Below are positions 33,819-46,085 of a stretch of 64,000 bases of DNA, one piece after another (position 1 is the stretch's first letter; the number at the start of each line of letters is the position of its first letter). A program made the position numbers and the translations under genes. The stretch lies in assembly GCA_963573315.1 (NCBI GenBank), contig OY752141.1, positions 3,782,001 through 3,846,000 on the forward strand. Reading direction: 5' to 3'. Source of the DNA: Entomortierella parvispora. Its lineage: Eukaryota > Mortierellomycota > Mortierellomycetes > Mortierellales > Mortierellaceae. The notes beneath the pieces are model-generated. The model saw only the letters and a list, made by a program, of their open reading frames with translations, made no database searches and was not told where the DNA came from.

Positions 33819-36800
33819 ATGGACCTTTCGCGATATGCATCATTACTTCAAACCGCCAAGGCCGAACACGATGCTGGCGACCTGAAAGTAAGGAAATTCG
33901 AAAAAGAAGGTGATAAAAGACAGGAATATTACCGAGGAATACTAACGACTTTACTCGCTCTTGCCTCTGTGGCGCGTCATGTACTTCGAACAGAACGCGT
34001 ACGGGTCGTATCTCAAGGCACATTCAGTCATCATGCGCACTCTTGGCACTCAGATCGTATTCAGAGACAGGGGTAAGGAAGCCCAACGTCCATTATTCCT
34101 TCTGCTTTATATCTTGTCCATCCATGCCTCCTCTCCCCTCCTCTCTCCTCCTTCTTGTCTGGAGACAGAAAAGTGAAACGATCCTTTCAGGCGCACTGGA
34201 TTGATCCACCTATTGTTTTATTTTCTCAGCAAGCTTGATGCTCTCGCTAATTCGCTACTTCTCGCGCTGCTCTCTTCTTTCTTTTTTTAACGGTCGACAT
34301 TGGCTCAGACTCGATCGATGTTATGCCTGCAAACTACACTCAACTGAACTTGCACGCACAAGAGATCCTCCGGCGACTGAACGACATTGTCGAGACGGCA
34401 AAGAATGGCGACACGCGCGTAACAAGAGCAAGCACCTCATCATCGCCAATAACAGGGGCCACCACACCCATCAAGCCATCCTCCTCTGCAACGCCCTCGT
34501 CTACAGCTCTTGCAGCGACTGCAGTATCACGACCAGGTTTACCTCCCTCTGCGCCATCGCAACGATCTACGGCTATGTCAACGACAGCGACCATCAACAA
34601 ACGAACCAAAAAGAATATACCCATGATCCCTTTCTCGCCCCTCACTAAGCAGGCGCTCCTGCATTCTTATTCACTTTCGCAAGTCACTGCTCGTTTTGAG
34701 CAAGCGAAGCAGGGGTCAAACCCAGATGGGAGCCCATCTCCGTCCTCGGGTTCAAGAGATCTGGCCCATTTGCGTAGACTGATTGAGGATGTACGAATTC
34801 AACGGGCGAAGCTGGATGCCGTGAATATACAAATACAATCCGTGGCCAGTTCCACAATCACCTCCTGGGATTCAGAAATGGTCGCCCGACAGTTGACTAT
34901 TATCGATACCAGCCTCTTCAAGGATGTAGCCATTCCTCGAGATCTGGTCAGGTCGGATAGAAGTCTTTCTGCCGCTCGGCGGTGCATCGACTTTGAAAAC
35001 TATGTGGCTCATAGTCTGGCTCACCAGCTCTTGCAGGAGTGGGACTCTGGTCGACAGCAGCATTTGTCCAGCCACAGTCCTACCACTATGGCGACAAATT
35101 CATCGTCCAAGAGCGCAGCCCATATGCCTGCACCCAATGCCGTGGCCCACTTAATCCGAGTCGCCCAGATTCTGCTGCATGTCTATAGGAACTTCAACTC
35201 GTTCATGGCTGTGATGAGGGCTCTGACAAGCCCAGAAATCAAACGAATGCATCGGGTCTGGTCTGGGGTTCCATCCAAGACCAAGGATGCGTTCAAGAAG
35301 CTGAGCGCCATCTATCATGATGATGGAGACCTTCGAGGATATAGGGGAACACTTTTACAGAAACTGTCGGCCTTCCAGGACGTCGGCAAGGATGCAGTGG
35401 TGGCGATTCCATGGATGAGATACCATCAGGATGAAGTCAAGTCGATTATCAACTCGTACTTGACTGGACATGAGACCTCTGGAGGATCGAACGAGATTGT
35501 TTTGTCAGCCCCTGGGGCTCGTAAATTGTCCTCCGTGGCGGCTCTATTGTTGCATTGCAGGACCAACGAGTCGAATCTCTTTGATAAGCCTGAACAGGAT
35601 TCAAAGGCGTCGCAGTTGGCACATACAAAGAACAGGGAGCCTATGCTAGTGGAGGGTATCAAGACACCCCTAACACCGACCTGGGATCTCACTTCTCTTG
35701 GGCATGGCGACATTGCACTGCACCATTGGCTCCTCTCTCGACCTTTCCTCAACAAACAACAACTGATTGATGAGAGTCTGGAGATTGAACCTCTGTTCCA
35801 TGGCGAAGAGCTTGCTTGCTATTCAAGAACTTTAGACAGCGATGGAGAAGACTCTGTGCTCTCGGCAGAAGATGAGACCGGAACTGCAGACTCAGAGACA
35901 TTTGAGCACGTCATTGCACCAGAGCAGGACTTAGAGCCATTTCCAGAGGCGCCTACAGCCGCCCAAAAAGATCGACCTATGTTGTCACGGTCTCCAGTAT
36001 CGGAAACGGAACTGAACGACATTATGGATGAACTGTTGAATGACGATGACGCGACCGATGGCAATGGACTTTTTGGTGACATCGGCGACGACGACTCTGG
36101 ATCAGATTCAGGAATTGCATCTGGACAAAGATTCGGATCCAGGCCCAGATTGTCCACGTGCAACCAAGATGTCCTCCAGTTTTTGGGCATTGACGCTGAT
36201 GAGGCCTCCGACGATAATAATGATGATGGAGATGAGAACCAAGGTATTCATTCGGGTCGTGCTTTGGACAAGGGCAAAGGAAGGGCTGCGGAGGGTCTGA
36301 ACGATGACGAGATCGCCGCTTTGCTGGCCCAGGTTAAAGGACTTGTTCGGGAATCCAGCGACCACGCAGGAGCAGTGGAGGCTAGCTTGACCAAAACGGA
36401 CTTTGAGGAAAACGAGGCGCAAGAATTTAAGTCAAAGGAGGAAGCCATCGTATCGCCTGGTTTCCACGCCAGTGAAGGAAGGACGTTTGAGCCGTTTGAA
36501 AAGGAACTGGAGACGGATGTTTCCCTCGATACTCAAGTACAGAATGACATGCCAGCATCGGATCCTCTTGGCCTGGGAATCAAGAGGGATATCCCGCCAG
36601 CAATCTCAACACCACCTCCTCAATTCATGTTCTCACTGGAGGCCATGCGAATGCAACTTCAGAGTCTGGACAACGGCTTGGAGGCCATTTCGGTTGTGGA
36701 AGAAACGGATTTAAAGAAAGCTGAGGAGGAGGCATTTCCCCAATCTGCGGACTCGGAAAGTACGGGAACAGAGCAAACAGGGGACATGTCACCGGATCAG

Positions 36801-38353
36801 AAGATTGAGCTGCCATCATCCCCTCCCACTGCTGTCTCGACAGGAAACCCATTTGCGCACTTCATGAACACGAAATCACCCGCATCCTCTCCAGAAACCT
36901 CTATATCACCGCTGGCCAAAGGCAGACGCCGGAAGATCCAGGTTGACAGATCAAAGACCACTTCAATAGACACAATCCCTCATATCCTCAGTCCTCCACG
37001 ACCAACTGTCTCCTTTGGCTTCGATTCGACGGTATCGAATATGGCAGAGATCGAGGCCAAAGCCAAAGAGTCTCTGGCCAGCCATGCTGCGCTGAGTGAG
37101 GCTATTCATGGCGATTCAAAGGCAGATCACGCTGAAGTGAGTGGCCATGCCTCTGAGCCGGCAGCGGAGCAAGAAAGTATCTCTATTGCGGAAGAAATGG
37201 AGGCTATGGAAGCTGTGGTGACTCTCGAAGAGTTGGACAAGGTAAAGACAGTGATGAAGCCAGATATCAATTTTTATTTGACCATATCCCCTGAGATTCT
37301 CTGTACGCAAGGCGAGGATTTCCTTTTTACAAAGTCATCTGAACCAATTCATTCCAGAATTTCTTGAATAGCTCTCTGCCGTCTTCAAATCCTTTGGGCG
37401 AGGATTCAGCATCCACTTTGACCACATTGGCGGCATCAGCGACAAAAGAGACAGCAGCCACTTGCACCCCCACTCTAAAGACGCCTTCGGATGCGCGCAC
37501 TGCCTCCCATACCGACACCTCGGATCCATTCAGGCTCGGGGACAACCTCTTCAACAACACAATAGAGAGGGTTGATGCAGCTGGATCGTCATTGGACTCT
37601 ACTAGCCACGCTTTGGAAGGATTCGTCCCGGTGGAAGAGAACTCGGCCCAGAAAGAGCGGGATCCAAAGACCCTGTCCAAAGATGTTCATAATTCCACAT
37701 CACCTCTGGACAAAGATGACGAGCAAGTCCATCTTGAGGACCATAATTCTAATAAGGGTCTAGAGGATCAACACATGGCTGGCGAAATGAGTCCTCCGAG
37801 CGATGATGGTCGAACGAGGGCTAATCGGCATCGTCGAAGAATTGTTGCTGAAGGCATGATCTCCCTCCCAGTGCCGTCCAAGGCCTTGTTGTCCAAGAGT
37901 TCCACGGGTTCCCTTTCGAATGCCTTCCAGGCAAGTGCGTCTTCGTCCACCTCAGAGACAGCGGATGCACGCATGATGATCAGTGGTCAGTTCAAGGAGA
38001 ACGGGGCGCTTGGACAAAAAATCCACTCTTTTGAACAGCACGAAAGCAGCACTCACCAGGCTAAAAAGACGATGATGACGACAACAACCCGCGCAGAAGG
38101 AGAGGCCAGGGGGCACCCAGTCGAGAGCAAGGGCATTGAGAAGGTGGAAGGGGACACCGTGGCGCGAACAGGGAAAAACGACGACATTGTTGCAAAGACC
38201 ATCATTGCGGATGTAGACGTGGATGTTACTGCGAGTGAAGTGAGCTCTTTTCTGACAAAGTCGCCGCTGGAGGAGGACCATGGGGCGACCATGCGAGAGG
38301 ATGAGCAGAAAAGAGGAGGAGGAGAACAGCGGGAAAGCGCAGATCAAGATTAG
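33819..38353 (+). CDS. Ras guanine-nucleotide exchange factor (Cdc25-type) with helical N-terminus
   Basis: Exons 33819-33887, 33994-34072, 34309-37241 and 37358-38353 encode 1358 residues. The first two exons and the start of the third form a helical bundle (YASLLQTAKAEHDAGDLKNAYGSYLKAH ... LHAQEILRRLNDIVETA), resembling a MIT or similar three-helix domain; this is tentative. The RasGEF catalytic domain spans about residues 155-435: IPFSPLTKQALLHSY, ITSWDSEMVARQLTIIDTSLF, NFNSFMAVMRALTSPEIKRM, the helical hairpin region, and IPWMRYHQDEVKSIIN. Such proteins load GTP on Ras at membranes. The remaining 900 residues are acidic and Ser/Thr-rich with no domain I can name. No separate REM domain is obvious. 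Intron 2 is long (236 bp) and its acceptor at 34308 was chosen because it is the one that enters the open frame. Confidence 0.8.
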
Positions 38354-38903
38354 CCATCAAGTAAATCAAATAAAGGATAAAGGATAAAGGAAAGACAGTT
38401 TCGAGGAGAGAAACAAGGAGATGAATGATGGAAGGAGTGCATGTGTGCGTCATGAACAGACATGGCATTATTATTATTCCATGATCCGCTCTCCCTCTTC
38501 TGTTCATCGTGGTTGATGCATGCATGTTGTCGACCTCTCCATGCGAACCCACAGAGAGCATTCCTTCAGCCACAGTGCGCGAGTTCTCGTCCGTCTGCGC
38601 ACAGAACAGAAAATGAGCCGTGAAACACAGCCACCAGGAACTTTGCCACGCGTGCATGTGCATGTGTGTTTTTAGGCGCCTTTTTTTCTTTTCTTTTCTT
38701 GCCTCCCTTCCTTTCTCTTTCGCCCCTCCCTTCTTCTTTTTGTCCATCTCCTTCTTTATCGCTGATTTTTCTTTTGCATGTTCTCTTTCTCTCTCTCTCC
38801 TCACCTCCCCTTTCCAGATTGACACCTGGGCTGCACTCACTTCACCTCACTCACCCCGATCACCGCAGACACAGGAAAGAGAAAACGGCACTAGCGCGAA
38901 CAA
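38354..38903. other. Intergenic region before the K+ channel gene
   Basis: 550 bp. The 5' part is AT-rich 3' flank of the RasGEF gene; the rest contains a long pyrimidine-rich tract (about 38680-38815) leading to the channel start. No gene is seen. Confidence 0.6.
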
Positions 38904-41900
38904 ATGGCGAGTCTAGCGCCACTGGACACAAAAGCAGACTCTCTCCAGTCCACATCCTTACCACCCCCTTCCTCCCTCTCCTCTTCTTCGTCGCCATTGC
39001 TCTCGTCGTCGTCATTCCCAGGATCAGATTCGACGGCAGCTCAAAAGAACAGTAACGCTGGCAATGGCGGTGGCAGTGGCGACAGCGGTCCATTCACAAC
39101 CGACAGTGATAACACGGCGACAAGTCCCGGCCGACCTTCCATATACCCCATCCCACAGGAAGGTCATCGAATCATCGACGGAAGCGAATTTGGTTCTGAA
39201 GAATATGAGCAAGAAAAGTCCAATCCATTGATGAGTTCTAGCATCAGCAGCAGGAATCGTGTTGTCCATGGATCAGGAAGTCCTATATCTGTCTCTGGAG
39301 CAGTGGAGGAGGACGCGTTGACTCCACAAACATCGTCCATCTACCCGGATAGTCGGAAGGCGCTGCTGGAATCCAGCGCCTACTCAATGTCATCCGCCAA
39401 CTCTTCAACGGGCTCCTTGTCTGACCGAGAACCAGAAACTTCGTTGATCAACCGCATGGACACGCCCTTGAACCCTGAATCAGTACCCCATCCTAAACTA
39501 TCTAAAGTTTGGCCCTACATGACCACATCAGCCTTGCAATCCTATACAGTGTTGACAGTAGTACGATGTTTGGCAAACCCGGCTTGGATTATTCCCAAAA
39601 CGAGTCAGGACAAGACTGGTGGCGGCCAACAGGATCCATTGACGATCGAACTGGGAACGATTGGCAAGACGGAAAGGATATGGTTGGCCTTAGCGATCGC
39701 GTTCGCCATCTTGAATTGTATAGGCGTCACGATACGCATCATGGATCGGATGACTCGGTGGAGAAAAGGCATGGTCGTTTCGGCCTTCTTGCAAGGTATG
39801 ATATTCGTCGGCCGTGTTCGATGATGTCCCTTTTAGAACCTGAACCATGGAGGAGAGTAGAAGCTTCGAGAGAACTCAGGGGATACCGCCACAATTTGGA
39901 ACCTGGAAACGATATAGAAGATCCAACTGACTGTGAAAACTATTTTTGTAATGCTGATAGCTGGATTCTGCATGGCGGCAGTAGCCTCGTTTCTCAGTTC
40001 ACATAGTGTTCCTCCAAACGCTCAGTACTCGCATGGTTTTCTCTCTTGCGTTATAACCATGTTTTTTTCCTTCATTGTTGCGTTGATGTTGTCTTGGGAC
40101 TGGTGGAGAGGATTCCCCTCGGCGGGCCTTTCGGCGACCTTGAAGGAACTGATCGTTTCGTCGTTTGTGACCACAGCGGTGATCCTGGTCGGGGCAACGA
40201 TCTATACCAAACTAGAAGGCTGGACATTTGATGAGTCTGTCAACTTTTGTATCGTCTCCTTTGCGACCATTGGATATGGCAATATTAGTCCAAAGTCTGT
40301 GGCGGGTCGAATTATCTTCTTTTTCTATGCTCTTCTCGGCATCAGTGCCTTTGGATTCTTCATTTTGTCACTCAGGAACGCCATCATTGAACAGTTTCAA
40401 TGGCGTCTGTTAGACAAGTTTTCACTCCCAGCACATATGACTCGAGTCCAGACGAGGATGTCAGCCAGGGACCTGAGTTACCCAATGGCAAGGTTTGAGG
40501 AAGAACAACGGGTCAAGCGATTGGTCAAGCGGAAAATGATTATCAGGATGATGGTCATTTGGATCGTACTTTGGTTTGGAGGCGCCAGTGTCTTTTGTGC
40601 CTTTGAGAAATGGACCTATCTCGAGTCGTTGTACTTTTGTGTACGCATTTGCTTTTATTTTTATTTGATGCTTGCTACTTCAATAGCTGCACTTTGGTAC
40701 TGTGTGTGGGGTTGATTGCTCCTAACCATTGTTTCTTTTGCTTTTCTTTGCGATAGTTTGTGACATTGACCACGATTGGATTTGGGGACTATGTTCCAGA
40801 GCAACCAGGGTCGATCGAATTCTGGAACGTTTACGTCTTTGTTGGACTCACTGTCTTCGCCTATATTCTCTCAATCTTCTCGGAATCTATGGCTTCTCAT
40901 ATTCACCTCGTCGATGACGTGGACGTGGACGACGAAGACGAAAATGGGATGTACGGGTGGGAGCAGTGCGAGGATCCGAACGCTCCACTGACGACCAGAA
41001 ACTCGGCCCTGGGTCTGGAGGGACTGAAATGGGCACAGAGTCAACAGATGTCATATCGTGGATCTCCCAATCAAAAGGAAGGATCTTTACCCTCGGCGTT
41101 ACATCAACCAGGGCAACAGACCAATTCTGATAGAGCTGCCCAGAAGCAAGGAGGCGTTCACTTTTGGGACGGGAATTCGGCTCCCCAACAACCACCGACC
41201 TCATCGACTGTAGTAGATACACCGGATGCACCTGGCCATCCTTTGGCGGACGCCAATGGAGATATATCTTTACCCAGCGCGATACCCCCACAAGAGAGCC
41301 TGCCACAGCAGCTGCGATTTAGACCAAGGCGAAGAAACTCTACCGGTCGAGTCTTGATGGTTTCAGCCAAGGAGCGAAAGCAGATGCTGCAGGCAGAGTA
41401 CTACGCTACTCATGGAGGTCCACCCATGACTCACGGGACTAACGGCAGCATTGACTCGAACGAAAATCAGAGTGGGGTCAGCGATAGCCAGGGTGCTTTT
41501 AACGGGCAAGGTAGTATGATGGTTGGTGCTCCGGCAACGATCAAATTTGTGGACATGTACGGTATACCCCATCAACGGGTTATAGGTAGGCGCTTGAGTT
41601 CGATTCCGAATGGTGCCAATGGTCCAGGTAATGATTCAAGTGTGGGCACTGGACCACATAATGGTCCGTATGGACACGACGGTGGTACACCTATTCCTCA
41701 AGGATACATGTTTGGAACTACCGGGTATTTTGATGACTTGGATCGAAGAAGGAGAGGAACTGTTGCACCTATTCACGTTCCTGGAACGGCCGCTGCTGCC
41801 GAACAGGCAGCTCGAGAACATCAACGGGAGCAGCACCAACATCACCATCATCATTACCGCCACCCCCACGACGATCAAAGTACGAACGAAAACGCAAGCA

Positions 41901-43261
41901 TCGGAAAGACTGGAAACCCCAATCTTGAGGATATTCGGCAGCAGCACCTCGAGGAAGGGGCCAATAGAGGAGGAATGGCTGGCACACACCAACAACTTGT
42001 ACAAAGACCGTCAACAACACCTCCGTTTCAAACGAATGCTTTACAACATCAACCTCAAGTCAGGTTTGAATCCGCACAGTCTGGTTCCAGGGCAAATGTG
42101 TTCCCATTGCGGAATGCGGAGGCGGTGTCTTCTCTAGCTACGTCTCGCCTATCACAGGAAAGACAAGAAATGACTGAAAGAGGTCACCCCCTCCAAGATC
42201 GGTCATCCACATCGTCAACCTCCTCAAAGACTAGCTCGATGGAATGCTTCCCACCTTCGATGGACTTGTTTAATCCATCGTCCAAGGGCCCATCCATGAC
42301 TTTCAAAGTAGGGGATCCGATAGTATCCAAAGAGGCCGGAAGATTGAAAATGCCATGGCCCGAGGAACTGGAAATGTCGCCGGAGATAAATGTAGGATCA
42401 AAAGTCAACCTCAAAACGATCTCACCAGCAAAAAATCTGGGTTATACAAACCCTGATGCTTCTGCCTCGGGTTTCGCCAATGACAATGCTGTCCCTTGGA
42501 AAGTCGAAGCCACTACAGAGAACTCGGAGCCAACGCGCGCACCATTTAGGCCTCCTTCGAAGACGACGATGAGGACGACTAAAGACTCATCCAACAACGT
42601 TGGACCTTTCAACGAGATCCATGATCCAGAATCTATGTCCCCGTTGGAAGATAACCTGGATGTGCACCACACAGCCACAACTATTTCGAAGGAGCCTTAT
42701 ACTGAAAAGAAAACACCAGCTCTACCCGGCATGCCCAAAACACATTTACCACGATCATCTCACCAGGCATCATTGAACAATACTGTACAACAAGAACGAC
42801 AACCTCCTCCATTACCGGGATCACTCGGACGAACGCTGCTTCCTCCTGCGCTGCTGGACACCGCACTTGCACTAAAGTCTTCTCTCCCTCCATCACGACA
42901 AGACCTTCCTCTGTTGACTCAGAATGCAGGTCTAGATTCTCTCTCTAGACCTGACACAGACTCTGGAACTGACACGATTCACACAAATGCGACCACTCTC
43001 GTTGCTACGACGACTGCCCCATCGGCCTCCTCACGATCCTCATCCATAGTGACAACAGTCAGTGTCGGACCCTTCGACGAGACTAGAGATCGAGAAATGA
43101 TTGCAGAGTTTGACACTGACGCCGATTTGTGTCATATCGATCCAGACCCTCAGCAAGTCTTGGAGGCCAGGGCGAGTCAAAAGGAGTTGAAGCGCCGCCG
43201 AAAGGAAATCGAGGCGTCTTTGCAGGAAAATGAAAAGGGTCAAAGCAAGCAGAGCAGGTAA
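38904..43261 (+). CDS. TOK-type outward-rectifier two-pore potassium channel
   Basis: Exons 38904-39795, 39961-40640 and 40757-43261 encode 1358 residues. A disordered N-terminus of about 200 residues precedes the membrane part. Hydrophobic segments include IWLALAIAFAILNCIGVTIRI, GFCMAAVASFL, FLSCVITMFFSFIVALML and VTTAVILVGATIYTKL, followed by two pore loops with K+ selectivity filters TIGYGN (T400-N405) and TIGFGD (T530-D535). The second intron lies immediately before the second filter. The 2P/8TM layout is the fungal TOK signature. TOK channels pass outward K+ current at the plasma membrane. The cytoplasmic tail of about 780 residues is unusually long, with an acidic DDVDVDDEDENG patch, a His-rich HQHHHHHYRH stretch and many polar repeats. 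The first intron (165 bp) is the least certain junction. Confidence 0.88.
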
Positions 43262-43364
43262 CAGGGTTAGGAAATAGACACTGAAGAGTATCTGTATAAA
43301 ACCAATATTATTAAAAGTACAAGGACTATTCTACACGCGTGAGAGTGAGAGGCTTTTTTTTCTT

Positions 43365-46085
43365 TTACTGTACAATTCGTTCTTCCGCGGCGCCGACATT
43401 GCCAAGGCTTCCGCTGCCATGGTAAACGTTGTTGCTGATACCAGCGCCGGTAAAGGTGGATGAAGACAAGGACGAGGACAAGGCTGAGGACATGTCCCAC
43501 CAAGTCACTACCTGACCTGCAACTCTCTCCAGCTTGTGCTCCAGTCGGTTCTTGACCATCTTGCCAAGCCAAGATCCACCAATCTGCTTGACATATCCAT
43601 CGATGCTTGGGTACCCCTCCAAGATTTTACCAACGCGATCCAGGCCAGACAAACTCTGTTGACCCTGCCCGTGAGTCTGGTTCTCAGGTGTATACCGATA
43701 CTCTTGGTGGGGCTGGCGGGGTGTCGCTTGTCGGATCAGATCTTGCTGCTCCAACGTCTCCACCTCCACGTCCTCAGACTCGGACTCGGATTCAGATACC
43801 TCGTCGCTCATTTCCGTCAACTGAGCTCTTGAGGTGGCGGAAGTGGTGTTAGTGTTGGAGGTACTTGTGACCAAAGACTGAGAGCCCTCGATACCAAGCA
43901 GGGTCAGGCCAAGAGAAACGCTCTCAATCACTTGATCCAACGTCAACACCAGTACGTACTCGCACCAGTCCTGGAACTGAGCCTGACCAGCATGCACTGT
44001 TTGAATCCAGTCTCTCCAGGCATCCAGTGCTACCGTCATGACAATAGTCCAAGGGGGAGACGAAGGTGGGGAGAAGGCCATACCTGCAGGCATGGTGATC
44101 CAGCGACCTGATGTGCGTCCGTGATGGGATCCGGTACTATAACAACGAGAAGATGATGATATCGACATTTGACTGTAAGCGTGACCACTGCCACTGCTGT
44201 TGCCGTTGTGGCTGTTGACGACAGAGGGTGGAAGTGATCCTGGCATCCTGCTGCTTCTCTCCTCCAGAGAAAGAGTCGTCAAGGCCGAGAGATTCAATTG
44301 TCTTGGGAGCATCAGCCCTTCCTCCTGGCCCATGCGCCTTGATTTGGACTTCCAAAGTTCTTGTGCAGAAGCACAGCTGTCCTCCTCCTCCGTCGCGCCG
44401 TCGTGTGTATCGTCGACATCCAACACTTGATGTAATTCGGGCAGAGACATTGTGGCCGACATGGATGCCTTCTTCTCCTCTTGAAGTAGAGTCAATTCCT
44501 GTGTGATCAAGGGTCGAAGGACCAACATTGGCTGTCCCTCTGAGAGAACACCCTTGATCTCTATCCAGGCAAATTCCTCGGACTGCTGGGGCTCAGGAAG
44601 GATTTGGTCACAAGACTCCATTCCAGTGGGGTCGATCCACTCCTCAAAAAATTCGCCTTGGAATTCAATCTTGCGTTGAGACGGCAGAGAGTTGCTGCTG
44701 TTGTTGCTGCGGCTTCCGGAGGTCATGTCAGCAGAAACTACCCTATCGTCCAGCGGCTGGGCCATACGCGCAACACGCCAGCGAACTCGAAACTGGGTAT
44801 AGAGAGCCTTGCAAACACGGTCGAGCCCTTGGCAAAGCGGGCGCAAGTCCTGAGGATGGACACAGGACATGATGGAGCAGTTGGTCAAGGCTTCCATTGC
44901 TGCTTGATCCTGTCCAAGGAAGAGCGAGGGATATGCAGAAGACGGAGCAAAGGAGGAGGCGGGCAAGACAGCGAAGGCGTGGTCGATGGTTCCAAAGCGA
45001 GTGACCTGCAGCATCAACAAGAGACTTTTACTGCTGGAGCAATTTTGATTTTGATGGGGCGGATGAACAGCAGCTGTTCCAGAAGGCGAGAGAGCACGCG
45101 TGTCTTGTTTGTTGCTAGTGCTTGTCCGACTATTGTCGTAATGGTGGTCCACACGATGAGAAGGAGGGGCGACAAGTGGTCGCTGCTGCTGGTGACGATG
45201 ATGATGTTGTTGTTGTTTTGTTTGTTGTTGTGGCGAGGGAGACACGACTGGGGAAGAGCAGATGGGGGTGGGATAGAGTTTCGGCTGGCAAGGATGACCG
45301 ATCACAAGAGCGCCTTTTGGCCTTGCTGCTTTTCTGCTGCTCGCTGAAGATGATAACGATGAGGACGATGAGGACGGGGATAATGAGGGTGCCGGTGACG
45401 ATCGCTGCTGTGAGGACAGATCTGTCCTGGCTGCAACTGCCAGGTCGTGGATCCGGGCGACATCCTTGAGTACGTAGACGCGGCAGGATTGCTCCGTCTC
45501 GCTAGACCCAGGCACGCGCCGATCTGCCGGTGCAGAGCACACCACCGACCGGTGAATGCAACCATGAACGCGTCGATGCTGCTTCTGTGGAATTGGATAC
45601 CGCGAGGAGGTGGGAAACGCGCGCGTTGATCCTGATACGGTGTCATCCGACGGGGGCGAGACCAGGAAAGGCTGGATGACTGTGGAAAAATGCTCCTCTG
45701 GACATGTCGACTCTGACCCTGCTGCCGCCGCTGTTGCTGACTGCAGCTCTATAGTTGATGGTGGTAATGGTGGTAATGATGGTAATGAAAATGGTGTGGA
45801 GGGAGAAGGAAAGGAAGAGGAAGAGAGGAAGAGAGAGTCGTGATCGGGTAGAAGAAAGTCCAAGATTGATTTGCCCCTGAGGAAGTGATCCAATCGAGTG
45901 CGACGCTGGGACAGACTGGCACAGTCCTTCAGAGAAGAGGGAGAAGGAGGATCGAGCGCACAGCTCGAAGAGGGGATAAAGAGGTCAAGAGCGTCCTGGT
46001 CGAGGCCGAGAATGGAAAAGGGATATGAGTCGGTGGTGGTGATGGTGCAGAAGGTGCGCAGGGGGCAATCGACAAGGGAATGCAT
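43365..46085 (-). CDS. PAS-like domain protein, single exon
   Basis: An uninterrupted frame of 906 residues from ATG 46085. The frame stays open to 46310, but that stretch is pyrimidine-rich leader-like sequence encoding only S/P/F runs, so the downstream ATG is preferred. The N-terminus (TITTTDSYPFSILGLDQDALDLF) and a central segment (VTRFGTIDHAFAVL ... SIMSCVHPQDLRPL ... FRVRWRVARM) resemble two PAS sensory folds, as in fungal PAS regulators; similarity is suggestive only. Between them is a Ser/His/Gln-rich linker with HHHRHQQQR. Later parts contain FAWIEIKGVLSEGQPMLVLRPL, which fits a PAS core strand, and an amphipathic C-terminus (LGKMVKNRLEHKLERVAGQVV). No DNA-binding or kinase domain is seen. 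A signalling adaptor is possible. It converges on the K+ channel gene with 103 bp between. Confidence 0.6.
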   Translation of the reverse strand: MHSLVDCPLRTFCTITTTDSYPFSILGLDQDALDLFIPSSSCALDPPSPSSLKDCASLSQRRTRLDHFLRGKSILDFLLPDHDSLFLSSSSFPSPSTPFSLPSLPPLPPSTIELQSATAAAAGSESTCPEEHFSTVIQPFLVSPPSDDTVSGSTRAFPTSSRYPIPQKQHRRVHGCIHRSVVCSAPADRRVPGSSETEQSCRVYVLKDVARIHDLAVAARTDLSSQQRSSPAPSLSPSSSSSSLSSSASSRKAARPKGALVIGHPCQPKLYPTPICSSPVVSPSPQQQTKQQQHHHRHQQQRPLVAPPSHRVDHHYDNSRTSTSNKQDTRALSPSGTAAVHPPHQNQNCSSSKSLLLMLQVTRFGTIDHAFAVLPASSFAPSSAYPSLFLGQDQAAMEALTNCSIMSCVHPQDLRPLCQGLDRVCKALYTQFRVRWRVARMAQPLDDRVVSADMTSGSRSNNSSNSLPSQRKIEFQGEFFEEWIDPTGMESCDQILPEPQQSEEFAWIEIKGVLSEGQPMLVLRPLITQELTLLQEEKKASMSATMSLPELHQVLDVDDTHDGATEEEDSCASAQELWKSKSRRMGQEEGLMLPRQLNLSALTTLSLEERSSRMPGSLPPSVVNSHNGNSSGSGHAYSQMSISSSSRCYSTGSHHGRTSGRWITMPAGMAFSPPSSPPWTIVMTVALDAWRDWIQTVHAGQAQFQDWCEYVLVLTLDQVIESVSLGLTLLGIEGSQSLVTSTSNTNTTSATSRAQLTEMSDEVSESESESEDVEVETLEQQDLIRQATPRQPHQEYRYTPENQTHGQGQQSLSGLDRVGKILEGYPSIDGYVKQIGGSWLGKMVKNRLEHKLERVAGQVVTWWDMSSALSSSLSSSTFTGAGISNNVYHGSGSLGNVGAAEERIVQ

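Noticed and set aside
34235-34648. Plus-strand open frame overlapping the RasGEF third exon
   Set aside because: It is the other frame of the region; the downstream frame continues for about 1000 codons with RasGEF motifs and joins exon 2 in phase via the acceptor at 34308.
34000-43261. RasGEF and K+ channel models both total 1358 residues
   Set aside because: Sequences and exon structures are unrelated; the equal length is coincidence.
43607-45843. Several plus-strand frames opposite the PAS-like gene, including one of 247 codons
   Set aside because: All are antisense to a 906-codon frame with suggestive PAS motifs; none has a domain.
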